A stretch of 64,000 bases of DNA from Flavobacterium endoglycinae (GTDB lineage: Bacteria > Bacteroidota > Bacteroidia > Flavobacteriales > Flavobacteriaceae). Under the pieces are notes generated by a model that saw only the letters and a list, made by a program, of their open reading frames with translations, was not told the origin of the DNA and searched no databases. Position numbers and translations under genes: made by a program. This document shows, piece by piece, positions 10,201-20,060 of this stretch; position 1 is the stretch's first letter; every line of letters begins with the position of its first letter. The stretch lies in NCBI RefSeq assembly GCF_017352115.1, contig NZ_CP071448.1:1759001-1823000 (forward strand), given 5' to 3'.

Positions 10201-10975
10201 ATTAAAAACCTTCAAAAAAATAATCGTTACCAATACAAAACTCGAATACAAAAGAGCTTTGAGCTGGAACCAAAAAAACAAACCCGCTGAAGATGAAACC
10301 GACAGCGAAGAAGTAAAATCTGTATATCTAAACAATTATTCAGAATCGTTTTCTGACTTGGTTAATTATACCACGCTGGTGTACAATTATGCGGATGATA
10401 GTGCTGTAAAAGATCTCCTTAAAAAAATAAAAAAGCTGGACAATCTAGCCGTAAATACTGAATTGGTTAGACTTGGAATTACACACAACAATCTAACAGA
10501 TTCAGAAATCAATGATTATTTAAAAGATCCTAAAACTCAGTTTGCAACAATTAACTTGTTACTGAACAATAATAAAAAAGATTTAGTAAATTTTACCGAC
10601 GAAGAAATTTCGAAAGCAGCCGTAATCAACTTTCAAAACTTGGTAAGCAAGGATTCAATTAATTTATTAAACAAAAAAATCATTGAAAAAAATGGTCAGC
10701 AAATCTCCCTTTTCTTCTATAAAATCAAAAAGAAAAATGCAGAAGCTGGTTCGCTGAAAAGTCCGCTTTACACAATTGGTTTTATAAATAAAAATGGAAA
10801 AATAGATCCTCTTGCGTATACTATTATCAACTCTAAACAAGTGAATGATGACGAGGAAATTCTGGAGAAAAAGTACGATCTTATCGTAAGCGAATTTTTG
10901 AATGCAGAACATTTAAGAGCTAGTTTTTCGAAACAAAAAGACGAAGAAGAATCTTTTTATGATGAGGAATATTAA
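7292..10975 (+). CDS. TraB/GumN-family protein with HEAT-like C-terminal region, exported
   Basis: About 1227 residues. The first 280 contain the TraB/GumN fold signatures SYLYGTMHV and AVGAAHLAGSEGIIELLRKKGYTV. The large remainder has no domain I recognise, except a run of HEAT-like helical pairs near residues 800-900 (DERVIPFLENYY and neighbours). The start is uncertain: TTG at 7262 is the longest frame, but it overlaps a perfect -7 box (TATATTTG, 7257-7264). The in-frame TTG at 7292 instead gives a clean signal peptide, MKKLLLITIFITSFVYSQ. Family members are often called polysaccharide-biosynthesis GumN proteins, but the actual activity is unproven. Confidence 0.75.
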   Translation: MKKLLLITIFITSFVYSQNKSLFWEISGNGLAKKSYLYGTMHVNERVSFHLSDSFFNNLLASDIVANESNPETWSDLNDIIKNNETNYNRYNKLYSEFYLFPVSKENIKSIFENDNEKYFRNMLSGVEGNQADFQENTVLDMFIFQTGKKYKKKIAGLEDAKQSMISILNIMDKDAMPKDENKIPLMKILKNRNLDDVLKEYYREKDIVMLDSIYKLIFSKKAHDALIINRNKVMTRSIDSIAKTGSLFSAVGAAHLAGSEGIIELLRKKGYTVNPIIDVFTEAGKNKKKTIEAYFPNPTFIAASTRDKMIQLPLYKAVIEEKQNLGSPDFTNGAAITIKRMPLNYFLKNNETAYNAKSLDSLFFEKIAGDILEKKYFEQASYSGYDIKNVTKTGNAQHSKFIVTPLEIISILMTGPANYVRQYENDVYENIKVKSFKNEWEKIKPLKGGFETEIPSFNLVFGNIPEKGNDIEIQAYDNQEKGYYFLKEKTLSNTDVLEDSEYEQKQIHFQFYLQQDQDSTNVRYNKAENTLVSSSKIGNRNMKLKTVISGSKYYLLGTVNASETNTNRFFNSFTIAPFTYKAKTRVYTDSTANYKVEIPEKENESLFWNLKKTDTDSKNTFTETYKFQSFNSETGDKIGLVYYKYPKYEHTLSIDSIQKNLKKDFLKQSAQDYVSNDFDDNYYFTPTSLLNSAVYSKIGFSKSNWNNLLADKKNNYDFLSYTTKYDKTNECYIIDALVSKQSSTQAVKYRVLYKNNAYCTLSALVDKNYKNENPFIEKTFNSLVLLQDNKKESEDKITLFMEDAGSKSDTIRSSALHAVHNLDITPNDFEKVTNFINTFNFKESETYVKTALIEKIGELKDERVIPFLENYYKKENTKTEVQVSILRALSKQKSKAAYKKINELLDYDLPIPDNQFDIRMLFSAFESDAENSKELFPEIFQYYSIKEYQNPVISFSNLLLEKKLISIKKLKTFKKIIVTNTKLEYKRALSWNQKNKPAEDETDSEEVKSVYLNNYSESFSDLVNYTTLVYNYADDSAVKDLLKKIKKLDNLAVNTELVRLGITHNNLTDSEINDYLKDPKTQFATINLLLNNNKKDLVNFTDEEISKAAVINFQNLVSKDSINLLNKKIIEKNGQQISLFFYKIKKKNAEAGSLKSPLYTIGFINKNGKIDPLAYTIINSKQVNDDEEILEKKYDLIVSEFLNAEHLRASFSKQKDEEESFYDEEY

Positions 10976-11020
10976 ATTTGTAAAACTATTTCGAGACTTA
11001 AAATAAACCTTTAAAAACAT

Positions 11021-11701
11021 ATGTTTAAAACCCGAAAAGAAATCGTCTTTGTAATCTTGGCTGGAATTTTTATAACCAACGCCGTTGTTGCCGAACTTAT
11101 AGGTGGAAAATTAATTCAGATTGGTCCTTTTGTAATGAGTATAGGAATTCTGCCCTGGCCAATTGTTTTTTTAACAACCGATTTAATCAATGAATATTTT
11201 GGAGAAAAAGGCGTTAAAAAACTTTCTTTTATAACTGCCTGTCTTATTGCATACGCATTTCTAATCCTTTTTATGGCCATTACAATTCCGGCTGCCAAAG
11301 GAATAAGTCCTGTTAATGACGAACAGTTCGAAGCCGTTTTTGGACAAAGTATGTGGATTATTGTAGGGAGTATAATCGCCTTTATGGTTTCGCAATTAAT
11401 AGATGTGAGTGTTTTTTGGTTTTTCAGAAATCGTACTGGACATAAAAAAATATGGTTAAGAACCACCGGCTCTACAGTCATTTCCCAATTATTTGATTCG
11501 TTTATTGTGCTTGGAATTGCATTTTGGCTTCCAGGAAAAATTGATTTTGATACTTTTATCTCATCTGGTTTAATTGGATATGTTTTTAAACTATCAATTG
11601 CCATTTTATTGACTCCGGCGATTTATTTAGGACATCATTTAATTAAAAAATATTTGGAAAAAGACGATCTCGACAAAAAACAGGAAGGTTCACAAGAATG
11701 A
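11021..11701 (+). CDS. queuosine precursor transporter (YhhQ family)
   Basis: 226 residues with about six hydrophobic spans. It has the family signatures TNAVVAELIGGKL and WPIVFLTTDLINEYFGEKG. YhhQ-family proteins import the preQ0/preQ1 precursors of the tRNA nucleoside queuosine. The stop overlaps the next start (ATGA), so it is co-translated with the small lipoprotein gene and then tag. It is an integral inner-membrane protein. Confidence 0.88.
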   Translation: MFKTRKEIVFVILAGIFITNAVVAELIGGKLIQIGPFVMSIGILPWPIVFLTTDLINEYFGEKGVKKLSFITACLIAYAFLILFMAITIPAAKGISPVNDEQFEAVFGQSMWIIVGSIIAFMVSQLIDVSVFWFFRNRTGHKKIWLRTTGSTVISQLFDSFIVLGIAFWLPGKIDFDTFISSGLIGYVFKLSIAILLTPAIYLGHHLIKKYLEKDDLDKKQEGSQE

Positions 11702-12321
11702 AAACTTACAAAACATTTCTTTTAGCGATCGTTTTAAGCTTTGCAAGTTGTTCTAAAGATATCAAAAAGCAAATATTGGAAGTCACCGATAAGATTTCAA
11801 ACAAAATAGAAAGTATTTCAGAAAGTACTGTCGAAACCGTAAAAGAATATAAAAATTCAATTGTAGACAAAATCACTACAACCGAGGTTTCTGCTGAAAA
11901 TAAAGAAACCGTAAACGATACTATCGCAGAAGAAAAAATTGAAAATGAAAAGTTTATCGGAATTACCCATTTTAAAAAATTCATAGCTGAGTGTAAAACA
12001 GGCGAAACCATAACACAAAAAGAACTTATTGAAAACCATAATATTCCAGCTGACGGAATAAAACTCATAAAAAGCATTACCAAAACTGCCGAAGACGAAA
12101 TTGAAATCAAATGGAAATCAACTTGGTTTATTGAAAGAATTTCGGACGCAAAATTTACCGATGCCAAAATAAAATTCAAGTTCGAAGCCAATAAAATGTA
12201 TACTTCTGGAAAAGCCATCGGGATCAAATACAAAAAGAAAATCTATACCGATCTCATCATAATTGGCACAAAAGCTTACATACCGAGCGTAAAAGGTTAT
12301 CACTGGAAAATTGGAAAATGA
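11698..12321 (+). CDS. hypothetical lipoprotein
   Basis: 207 residues. A short signal peptide ends in the lipobox SFASC (Cys 19), followed by a Glu/Lys/Ser-rich, probably coiled or disordered segment to about residue 85. A compact C-terminal domain of about 110 residues starts near GITHFKKFIAEC. I do not recognise the family. It overlaps the upstream transporter and the downstream tag gene by four bases each, so the three form an operon. No function is inferred. Confidence 0.75.
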   Translation: MKTYKTFLLAIVLSFASCSKDIKKQILEVTDKISNKIESISESTVETVKEYKNSIVDKITTTEVSAENKETVNDTIAEEKIENEKFIGITHFKKFIAECKTGETITQKELIENHNIPADGIKLIKSITKTAEDEIEIKWKSTWFIERISDAKFTDAKIKFKFEANKMYTSGKAIGIKYKKKIYTDLIIIGTKAYIPSVKGYHWKIGK

Positions 12322-12884
12322 TGGAGGATAAAATAAGATGCGGCTGGTGTACTTCCAGCGATTTATACAAAAAATACCATGATGAAGAATGGGGCGTTCC
12401 AGTTTATGACGACCCAACTTTATTCGAATTTTTAATTCTGGAAACTTTTCAAGCTGGATTAAGCTGGATTACTATTTTAAATAAAAGAGAAAATTTTAGA
12501 GCTGCTTTTGATCATTTCGATTATAAAAAAATGGCTAATTATTCTGAAGAGAAAATCGAAGAATTAATGCAGAACACAGGTATTATTCGAAACAAACTAA
12601 AAATCAAAGCCGCAGTTTCCAATGCTCAGGCTTTTATGAAAGTTCAGGAAGAATTTGGAACTTTCTCCGATTATATTTGGAAATATACTGATGGAAAACC
12701 AATTGTAAACCATCTGAAAAATTCAAAAGATGCTCCAGCCACTACGCCGCTTTCAGATGAAATCAGCAAAAATTTAAAAAAACGAGGATTTAAATTTGTT
12801 GGTTCAACCGTCATTTACGCACACATGCAAGCCACCGGAATGGTCAATGATCATGTGGAAGATTGCTGGACAAGAACAAAGTAA
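12318..12884 (+). CDS. tag: DNA-3-methyladenine glycosylase I
   Basis: 188 residues, the normal length. IRCGWCTSSDLYKKYHDEEWGVPV, FQAGLSWITILNKRENFR and the C-terminal HMQATGMVNDHVEDC are hallmarks of Tag. The N-terminal Cys/His and C-terminal His/Cys residues form its zinc snap. The enzyme removes 3-methyladenine from alkylated DNA in base-excision repair. It is the last gene of a three-gene overlapping cluster. Confidence 0.95.
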   Translation: MMEDKIRCGWCTSSDLYKKYHDEEWGVPVYDDPTLFEFLILETFQAGLSWITILNKRENFRAAFDHFDYKKMANYSEEKIEELMQNTGIIRNKLKIKAAVSNAQAFMKVQEEFGTFSDYIWKYTDGKPIVNHLKNSKDAPATTPLSDEISKNLKKRGFKFVGSTVIYAHMQATGMVNDHVEDCWTRTK

Positions 12885-12888
12885 AAGT

Positions 12889-12963
12889 TGGTTTCAAGTT
12901 TCAGGTTTCACGTTATAACTGCACTCAAAAAAACAACTTGAAACCTAAAACTTGAAACTTTAA
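12889..12963. repeat. intergenic inverted repeat (TTTCAAG/CTTGAAA type)
   Basis: GTTTCAAGTTTCAGGTTTCA around 12891-12910 is matched in inverse orientation by acttgaaacctaaaacttgaaac-like sequence at 12936-12959. It lies between tag and the thiamine promoter, and the TTG of that promoter (12952) falls inside the right arm. Confidence 0.6.
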
Positions 12964-12983
12964 ACAAAAATTATCTATATTTG
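12952..12983 (+). promoter_or_regulatory. promoter of the thiamine operon
   Basis: TTG at 12952-12954, 21 bases, then TATATTTG at 12976-12983, an exact -7 match. The expected start near 12988-12990 coincides with the first base of the 5' switching strand of the riboswitch. Confidence 0.75.
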
Positions 12984-12987
12984 CTTC

Positions 12988-13152
12988 ACACTTTAGGGGT
13001 GTCTACAAACTTGTAGGCTGAGATTTTACCCTCTGAACCTGATCTAGTTCATACTAGCGTAGGGAAAAGTAAGATGACTTCTGCACGCATTTTTATGCGT
13101 TCTTGTAGCCATTCCTAAAGTGTATCTATACACTAAACTCAAAAAGGAATGG
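12988..13152 (+). promoter_or_regulatory. TPP riboswitch with start-codon-sequestering expression platform
   Basis: The aptamer core is recognised by AGGGGTG (12995-13001), CTGAGA (13018-13023), ACCC (13028-13031), GAACCTGAT (13035-13043) and the GCGTAGGGAAA segment near 13057-13067. The 5' strand ACACTTTAGG (12988-12997) is perfectly complementary to CCTAAAGTGT (13114-13123). CCATTCCT (13109-13116) is perfectly complementary to AGGAATGG (13145-13152), which contains the thiS ATG. The two pairings exclude each other, so TPP binding would favour closing the start codon. The aptamer call is firm; the switching model is inference. Confidence 0.95.
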
Positions 13153-13355
13153 AACTAAAAATCAATCAACAAACCAAAAAATTCAATGCCGAATCGCTAA
13201 GCGTTCAATCATTGCTCGATCTCGAAATTCCGCACAAACAAAACGGAATAGCCGTTGCTGTCAACAATACCGTTGTTCCAAAAACCAAATGGAACGAATT
13301 CTTTGTACGCGAAACTGACGATATTTTGATTATTTCTGCTACCCAAGGTGGTTAA
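13149..13355 (+). CDS. thiS: sulfur carrier protein ThiS
   Basis: 68 residues with the ubiquitin-like fold pattern and the essential C-terminal Gly-Gly (ATQGG). ThiF adenylates this terminus, which then carries sulfur as a thiocarboxylate to ThiG for thiazole formation. It is the first gene of the TPP-controlled operon, and its ATG lies inside the last stem of the riboswitch. About 115 bp of repeat-bearing sequence separate it from thiC. Confidence 0.93.
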   Translation: MELKINQQTKKFNAESLSVQSLLDLEIPHKQNGIAVAVNNTVVPKTKWNEFFVRETDDILIISATQGG

Positions 13356-13366
13356 ATTTCAATATA

Positions 13367-15295
<1,929 letters not shown>

Positions 15296-15325
15296 AAAAT
15301 AGAGTATAGAAGAAAGAGAAAAGAC

Positions 15326-15937
15326 ATGATAGTAATTACGAATCCTTTTTTTGTTAAAGATGAAATACATATTCTTCATTCTTTATTGGAGGAAGGATTG
15401 TCTTTGCTTCATATTCGGAAACCTGATTTTTCTGAATTGGAAATGGCGCAGTTTATTCATCGGATAAAATTGGAATTCCGAGCTAATTTGGTTTTGCATA
15501 ATCATCATGATTTAGCAGAAGATTTTGGTATTGAACGGTTTCATTTTTCTGAAAAAGAAAGAAAAAGTCTTAATGACCTTCCTGCAAGGTTTTCAAAACC
15601 TTGTAGATATCAATATTCAACATCAACACATTCAATTGAAGACTTTAATTCGCTTGAAAATTTCGATTATGCTTTTCTGAGTCCGATTTATAAAAGTATT
15701 TCTAAAGAGAATTATTTTCCTGGAAAAGATCTTTTTGAAGCAATAAAATCAAGGACAAATCATCAAACAAAAATGATCGCTTTAGGCGGAATTGATTCAA
15801 AAAACATTTTGGAAGTCTTAGAAAAAGGTTTTGATGATGTCGCGCTTTTAGGAAGTATTTGGAAAAATGAAAATCCATTAAAACAATTTAAATTATGTCA
15901 ACAGATCGCCCTTTCGTACTCACAATCGCAGGTTTAG
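15326..15937 (+). CDS. ThiE/TenI-family protein, probably a thiazole tautomerase
   Basis: 203 residues with the ThiE-like TIM-barrel layout (LLHIRKPDFS, FAFLSPIYKSISKENY, MIALGGID), but several ThiE catalytic and pyrophosphate-binding signatures are changed. For example, VLHNHHDLAEDFG replaces the ND-containing loop and GPIF..T.TK is replaced by SPIYKSISK. The operon holds a canonical ThiE two genes later. By analogy with B. subtilis TenI, this copy more likely aromatises the ThiG thiazole product. Its end overlaps thiD by 43 bases. Confidence 0.75.
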   Translation: MIVITNPFFVKDEIHILHSLLEEGLSLLHIRKPDFSELEMAQFIHRIKLEFRANLVLHNHHDLAEDFGIERFHFSEKERKSLNDLPARFSKPCRYQYSTSTHSIEDFNSLENFDYAFLSPIYKSISKENYFPGKDLFEAIKSRTNHQTKMIALGGIDSKNILEVLEKGFDDVALLGSIWKNENPLKQFKLCQQIALSYSQSQV

Positions 15938-16635
15938 ACCCGTCTGGTGGAGCTGGGATTTTAGCAGATATCAAAACCTTTGAACAACACAAAGTAACTG
16001 GTTTTGCGATTTCGACGGCGAATACCATCCAGACTGAAAAGCAGTTTTATGAAATCCAGTGGACAGATTTGAGTTTTGTAATTCGCTCTATTGAAACACT
16101 GTTTTTGAATTATAAAATCAGTGCGGTAAAAATTGGAATTGTATCTTCTTTACACGATTTAAACCGAATTGTTTCGACTATAAAACTGCTTTCTCCTTCA
16201 ACCAAAATGGTTTGGGATCCTGTTTTGAAATCGAGTACAAAATTTGAATTTATGAATATTGAAAATCGTTCTGACTTAACTAAAATATTGTCAAAAATCG
16301 ATTTGATAACGCCAAACTATCTTGAAGCCGAAATTCTGTTTCCTGATTTTATTTCGAAAGAAAAGGAATTTTCAACGAACATTTTACTAAAAGGCGGACA
16401 TAATGAAAAAGCTTTAGGAACAGATCGTTTATTTCTAAAAAATGAAGTTTTAGAATTGCTCCCATCAGAGAAAAACTGCTTCGAAAAACACGGTTCGGGC
16501 TGTGTGCTTTCTTCTGCAATTGCTTCCAATTTGGCTTTAAATCTAACAATAAAAGAAGCTTGTAAAAACGCTAAAATCTATATCGAAAATTACTTGAGTT
16601 CAACAACAACTTTAATCGGATATCACTATGTATAG
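15895..16635 (+). CDS. thiD: hydroxymethylpyrimidine/phosphomethylpyrimidine kinase
   Basis: 246 residues of ribokinase-like fold. The N-terminal signature is TIAGLDPSGGAGILADIKTF, WDPVLKSSTKFEF is a mid-domain motif and KHGSGCVLSSAIASNLAL is the anion-hole/catalytic region. It phosphorylates HMP and HMP-P to HMP-PP for ThiE. The start lies 43 bases inside the previous gene and the end overlaps thiE by 8 bases, so translation is tightly coupled. Confidence 0.94.
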   Translation: MSTDRPFVLTIAGLDPSGGAGILADIKTFEQHKVTGFAISTANTIQTEKQFYEIQWTDLSFVIRSIETLFLNYKISAVKIGIVSSLHDLNRIVSTIKLLSPSTKMVWDPVLKSSTKFEFMNIENRSDLTKILSKIDLITPNYLEAEILFPDFISKEKEFSTNILLKGGHNEKALGTDRLFLKNEVLELLPSEKNCFEKHGSGCVLSSAIASNLALNLTIKEACKNAKIYIENYLSSTTTLIGYHYV

Positions 16636-17266
16636 CAAACTTCAATATATCTCTCAGGGCGAAACGATTGAAAAACAATTGTACAACATTCATCAAGCGC
16701 TTGATGCAGGATGCAATTGGGTACAAATGCGTTTTAAAAACCAGTCCGAAAAAGATGCGCTCACTTTAGCGGAAGCGGTAAAACCTTTATGCGAAAAATA
16801 CACCGCCAATTTTATTGTAAATGACAATTTACATCTTACCAAAGAAATAGATGCTGACGGTGTTCATTTAGGTTTAACCGACACCAAAATCGATGAAGCG
16901 AGAACGTTGTTAGGAACCTCAAAAATCATTGGAGGAACTGCGAATACTTTTGAAGACATCGAAAATCACGTTAAAAATGGTTGTGATTATATTGGATTAG
17001 GACCTTTTCGCTTTACGGCTACAAAAGAAAAATTAAGTCCTATTTTAGGATTGTTGGGTTATTTTGACATTCTTCAAAAACTCAAAAAAAACAAAATCGA
17101 AATTCCTGTTTATGCTATCGGAGGCATCACATTGCAAGATGTGAGTTCGTTAATGGAAACAGGAATTCATGGAATTGCCGTTTCTGGAATCATTACCGAA
17201 AGTGATGAGAAAGAAAAATTAATTCAACAAATAAACGAAAAATTATATGCAAACATCATTGTTTAA
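16628..17266 (+). CDS. thiE: thiamine phosphate synthase
   Basis: 212 residues. It carries the canonical ThiE motifs: [43 protein letters not shown] and GIAVSGII. It joins HMP-PP with thiazole phosphate to make thiamine phosphate. The end overlaps thiG by 20 bases. This is the catalytically intact copy of the two ThiE-like proteins in the operon. Confidence 0.95.
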   Translation: MYSKLQYISQGETIEKQLYNIHQALDAGCNWVQMRFKNQSEKDALTLAEAVKPLCEKYTANFIVNDNLHLTKEIDADGVHLGLTDTKIDEARTLLGTSKIIGGTANTFEDIENHVKNGCDYIGLGPFRFTATKEKLSPILGLLGYFDILQKLKKNKIEIPVYAIGGITLQDVSSLMETGIHGIAVSGIITESDEKEKLIQQINEKLYANIIV

Positions 17267-18023
17267 CATAGGAGACAAAACCTTCAAATCCCGCTTGTTT
17301 TTGGGAACGGGAAAATTTGGGTCTAATGAAGAAATGGAGCAAGCGATTTTAGCTTCGGAAAGCGAATTGGTTACCGTTGCCTTAAAACGTATCGATCTTG
17401 AAACGGATACTGATGCTATTTTATCGCATTTAAAACATCCGAATATCAATTTATTACCCAACACATCAGGAGCACGAAATGCCAAAGAAGCTGTTTTTGC
17501 TGCACAATTGGCGTGTGAAGCTTTAGAAACCAATTGGGTAAAACTGGAAATTCACCCAGATCCAAAATATTTAATGCCCGATCCTATTGAAACTTTAAAA
17601 GCAACTGAAGAGTTGGCAAAATTGGGTTTTATTGTGCTCCCATACATTCACGCTGATCCTGTTTTATGCAAACATTTGGAAAGTGCTGGAACTTCTGCTG
17701 TAATGCCTTTGGGTTCGCCAATTGGAAGCAATAAAGGTTTAAAAACGATCGATTTCTTAGAGATTATTATTGAACAAAGTACCGTTCCGGTTATTGTTGA
17801 TGCCGGAATTGGAGCGCCGTCTGATGCGGCAAAAGCAATGGAAATTGGTGCTGATGCTGTTTTGGTAAATACTGCAATTGCTGTTGCTGGAAATCCTAGT
17901 TTAATGGCTGAGGCTTTTAAAGAAGCGGTTATTGCAGGAAGAAAAGCTTTTGAGGCTAAAGTTGCAAACCAGCAAAATTATGCTTCGGCTTCTAGTCCTT
18001 TGACTTCTTTTCTTTACGAATAA
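17247..18023 (+). CDS. thiG: thiazole synthase
   Basis: 258 residues. [16 protein letters not shown], the VALKRIDLE region with the Schiff-base lysine, [24 protein letters not shown] and [26 protein letters not shown] segments identify ThiG. With ThiS thiocarboxylate, deoxyxylulose phosphate and dehydroglycine from ThiH, it forms the thiazole ring. It is separated from thiH by a long hairpin-forming repeat. Confidence 0.97.
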   Translation: MQTSLFNIGDKTFKSRLFLGTGKFGSNEEMEQAILASESELVTVALKRIDLETDTDAILSHLKHPNINLLPNTSGARNAKEAVFAAQLACEALETNWVKLEIHPDPKYLMPDPIETLKATEELAKLGFIVLPYIHADPVLCKHLESAGTSAVMPLGSPIGSNKGLKTIDFLEIIIEQSTVPVIVDAGIGAPSDAAKAMEIGADAVLVNTAIAVAGNPSLMAEAFKEAVIAGRKAFEAKVANQQNYASASSPLTSFLYE

Positions 18024-18025
18024 TT

Positions 18026-18145
18026 TAACCGCAAAGTCCACAAGGTTTTTTCGCAAAGTTCGCTAAGCTTTGCGAACTTATTATTAATAATTAAGAACTC
18101 AAAGCTTAGCGAACTTTGCGTAATTCTTAGCGCTCTTTGCGGTAA
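18026..18145. repeat. large near-perfect intergenic inverted repeat in the thi operon
   Basis: TTTAACCGCAAAG near 18025-18036 pairs with CTTTGCGGTAAA at 18135-18146. Inside, the arm at 18052-18080 (CGCAAAGTTCGCTAAGCTTT...) pairs with the arm at 18092-18120 with only about two mismatches around an AT loop. The unit could fold into a hairpin of over 100 nt between thiG and thiH. It is noncoding. Confidence 0.8.
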
Positions 18146-18159
18146 AAAAACACAGTAGC

Positions 18160-19272
18160 ATGAAAACATTCAAATCTATTTTCGAGCAATATAATTGGGA
18201 TGAAATCCAATCTAGAATATATAAAACCACATCAAAAGATGTTGAACGAACTCTGGCTAATAGCAAATACAATCTCGATGATTTTTTGATTCTGATCTCT
18301 CCTATTGCTCAAAATTATTTAGAACAAATGGCACAGAAATGCCATGAAATCACCAAGAAACGTTTTGGAAAGACCATTCAAATGTATGCTCCGCTTTATC
18401 TGAGCAACGAATGCCAAAACATTTGTACCTATTGCGGCTTTAGCCTAGACAATAAAATCAAAAGAAAAACACTTACTGACGCTGAAATAAAACTTGAAGT
18501 CGAAGCTTTAAAAAATACTGGTTTCGATCATGTTTTATTGGTTACGGGCGAGGCAAATTATACCGTAAACATCAACTATTTCCTGAATGCAATTCATTTA
18601 ATCAGAGAAGATTTCTCGATTATTTCTGTTGAAGTCCAGCCGCTTTCTACCGAAGATTATGAACGTTTGCATGATGCTGGAGTATATTCGGTTTTGGTTT
18701 ATCAGGAAACATATCATCAGGAAGTTTACAAAAAGTACCATACAAAAGGTAAAAAATCAAATTTTGATTATCGATTGGAAACACCTGACCGAATTGGAAC
18801 TGCTGGAATTCATAAAATTGGTTTGGGTGTTTTGTTAGGCTTGGAAGATTGGCGAACAGATAGTTTCTTTAATGCGCTACATTTAGATTATTTGCAGAAG
18901 AAATATTGGCAGACTAAATATTCGGTTTCTTTTCCGCGTCTTCGCCCTGCTGAAGGCATTATCGAACCGAATTTTATTATGGATGATAAAGATTTAACCC
19001 AATTGATTTGCGCTTACCGATTATGGAATGAAGATCTGGAAATTTCAATTTCAACTCGAGAAAATGAAAAATTCAGAAACAACATTATACCAATTGGCGT
19101 TACGAGCATGAGCGCGGGTTCTAAAACAAATCCGGGCGGTTATGTAGTTGATCCACAGTCTTTGGAACAATTCGAAATCAGTGATGAACGCTCTGCAGAA
19201 GAAATTTCAAAAATCATAAAAAATGCTGGCTATGAACCCGTTTGGAAAGATTGGACAAAAGCTTTTGTTTGA
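18160..19272 (+). CDS. thiH: 2-iminoacetate synthase (tyrosine lyase)
   Basis: 370 residues. The radical-SAM cluster motif CxxxCxxC is seen in ECQNICTYCGF; VTGEANY, SVEVQPLSTEDYERL and PRLRPAEG are further ThiH signatures. It cleaves tyrosine with SAM to give dehydroglycine for ThiG. Using ThiH rather than the oxygen-dependent ThiO means this step does not need oxygen. It lies downstream of the long intergenic hairpin but still in the same orientation as the operon. Confidence 0.96.
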   Translation: MKTFKSIFEQYNWDEIQSRIYKTTSKDVERTLANSKYNLDDFLILISPIAQNYLEQMAQKCHEITKKRFGKTIQMYAPLYLSNECQNICTYCGFSLDNKIKRKTLTDAEIKLEVEALKNTGFDHVLLVTGEANYTVNINYFLNAIHLIREDFSIISVEVQPLSTEDYERLHDAGVYSVLVYQETYHQEVYKKYHTKGKKSNFDYRLETPDRIGTAGIHKIGLGVLLGLEDWRTDSFFNALHLDYLQKKYWQTKYSVSFPRLRPAEGIIEPNFIMDDKDLTQLICAYRLWNEDLEISISTRENEKFRNNIIPIGVTSMSAGSKTNPGGYVVDPQSLEQFEISDERSAEEISKIIKNAGYEPVWKDWTKAFV

Positions 19273-19345
19273 ATATCAAATTCCAATCTAAAAAATTCCA
19301 AATTCCAAAATCAATCTAAAATCTAAAATCAGAAATCTAAAATTA
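19272..19345. repeat. dispersed AATTCCAAA / AATCTAAAA repeat
   Basis: The thiH-thiF gap consists of AATTCCA units and short AATCTAAAA-type direct repeats, the same family seen after rpsB and elsewhere. It is noncoding. Confidence 0.55.
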
Positions 19346-19349
19346 AAAC

Positions 19350-20060
19350 ATGAGCATCATAAAAGAATTCCTTCGCTACAACAGACAAACCATTCTTCCT
19401 GAAATTGGCGACGAAGGTCAGGAAAAATTAAAAAAAGCACGTGTTTTAGTAATTGGAGCAGGCGGATTAGGCTGTCCGATTTTACAATATATTGCAACTG
19501 CTGGCGTTGGTTTTATCGGAATTATGGATTTTGATACTATTGAAATTCATAATCTTCATCGACAAATTTTATATACTGAAAATGAGATTGGCCAGCATAA
19601 GGCAATTGTGGCAAAAGAGGTAGTTTCTAAATTAAATCCTTTGATTGAAGCTGTGGCTATTAATGAAAAATTAACGGCTGAAAATGCATCTAAAATCATT
19701 CAGCAATATGATATTATTGTGGATGGTTCCGATAATTTCTCGACTCGTTATTTGGTGAACGATACTTGCGTTGAACTTAAAAAACCTTTGGTTTATGGAA
19801 GTATTTTAAAATTTGAGGGACAAATTGCTGTTTTCAACCATAACGGAAGTAAAAATCTTCGTGATCTGTTTCCAGAAATGCCAGATCCAAAAGATGTTCC
19901 AAATTGTAATTTAAATGGCGTTTTAGGGACATTGCCTGGAATTATAGGCAATATGATGGCACACGAAACGTTGAAATTGATTCTAGAATTGCCAACTTTA
20001 AATAATGAATTAATACTTTTTAATACTTTAAATTGGAATTTCACGAAATTGAATTTCTAA
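19350..20060 (+). CDS. thiF: HesA/MoeB/ThiF-family adenylyltransferase
   Basis: 236 residues. RYNRQTILPEIGDEGQEKL, the nucleotide-binding VLVIGAGGLGCPILQYIA loop, DFDTIEIHNLHRQILY and DGSDNFSTRYLVND are E1-like family hallmarks. By position at the end of the thi operon it should adenylate ThiS. Only a single cysteine (PNCNLNGVLG) remains where relatives often carry CxxC zinc pairs. The stop overlaps the convergent MOSC gene stop by four bases. Confidence 0.88.
   Translation: MSIIKEFLRYNRQTILPEIGDEGQEKLKKARVLVIGAGGLGCPILQYIATAGVGFIGIMDFDTIEIHNLHRQILYTENEIGQHKAIVAKEVVSKLNPLIEAVAINEKLTAENASKIIQQYDIIVDGSDNFSTRYLVNDTCVELKKPLVYGSILKFEGQIAVFNHNGSKNLRDLFPEMPDPKDVPNCNLNGVLGTLPGIIGNMMAHETLKLILELPTLNNELILFNTLNWNFTKLNF

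Noticed and set aside
11706..12233. Minus-strand ORF of 175 codons opposite the small lipoprotein gene
   Set aside because: Composition is that of a complementary frame (Ser/Leu/Ile-rich). The plus frame has a lipobox and tight overlaps with its neighbours.
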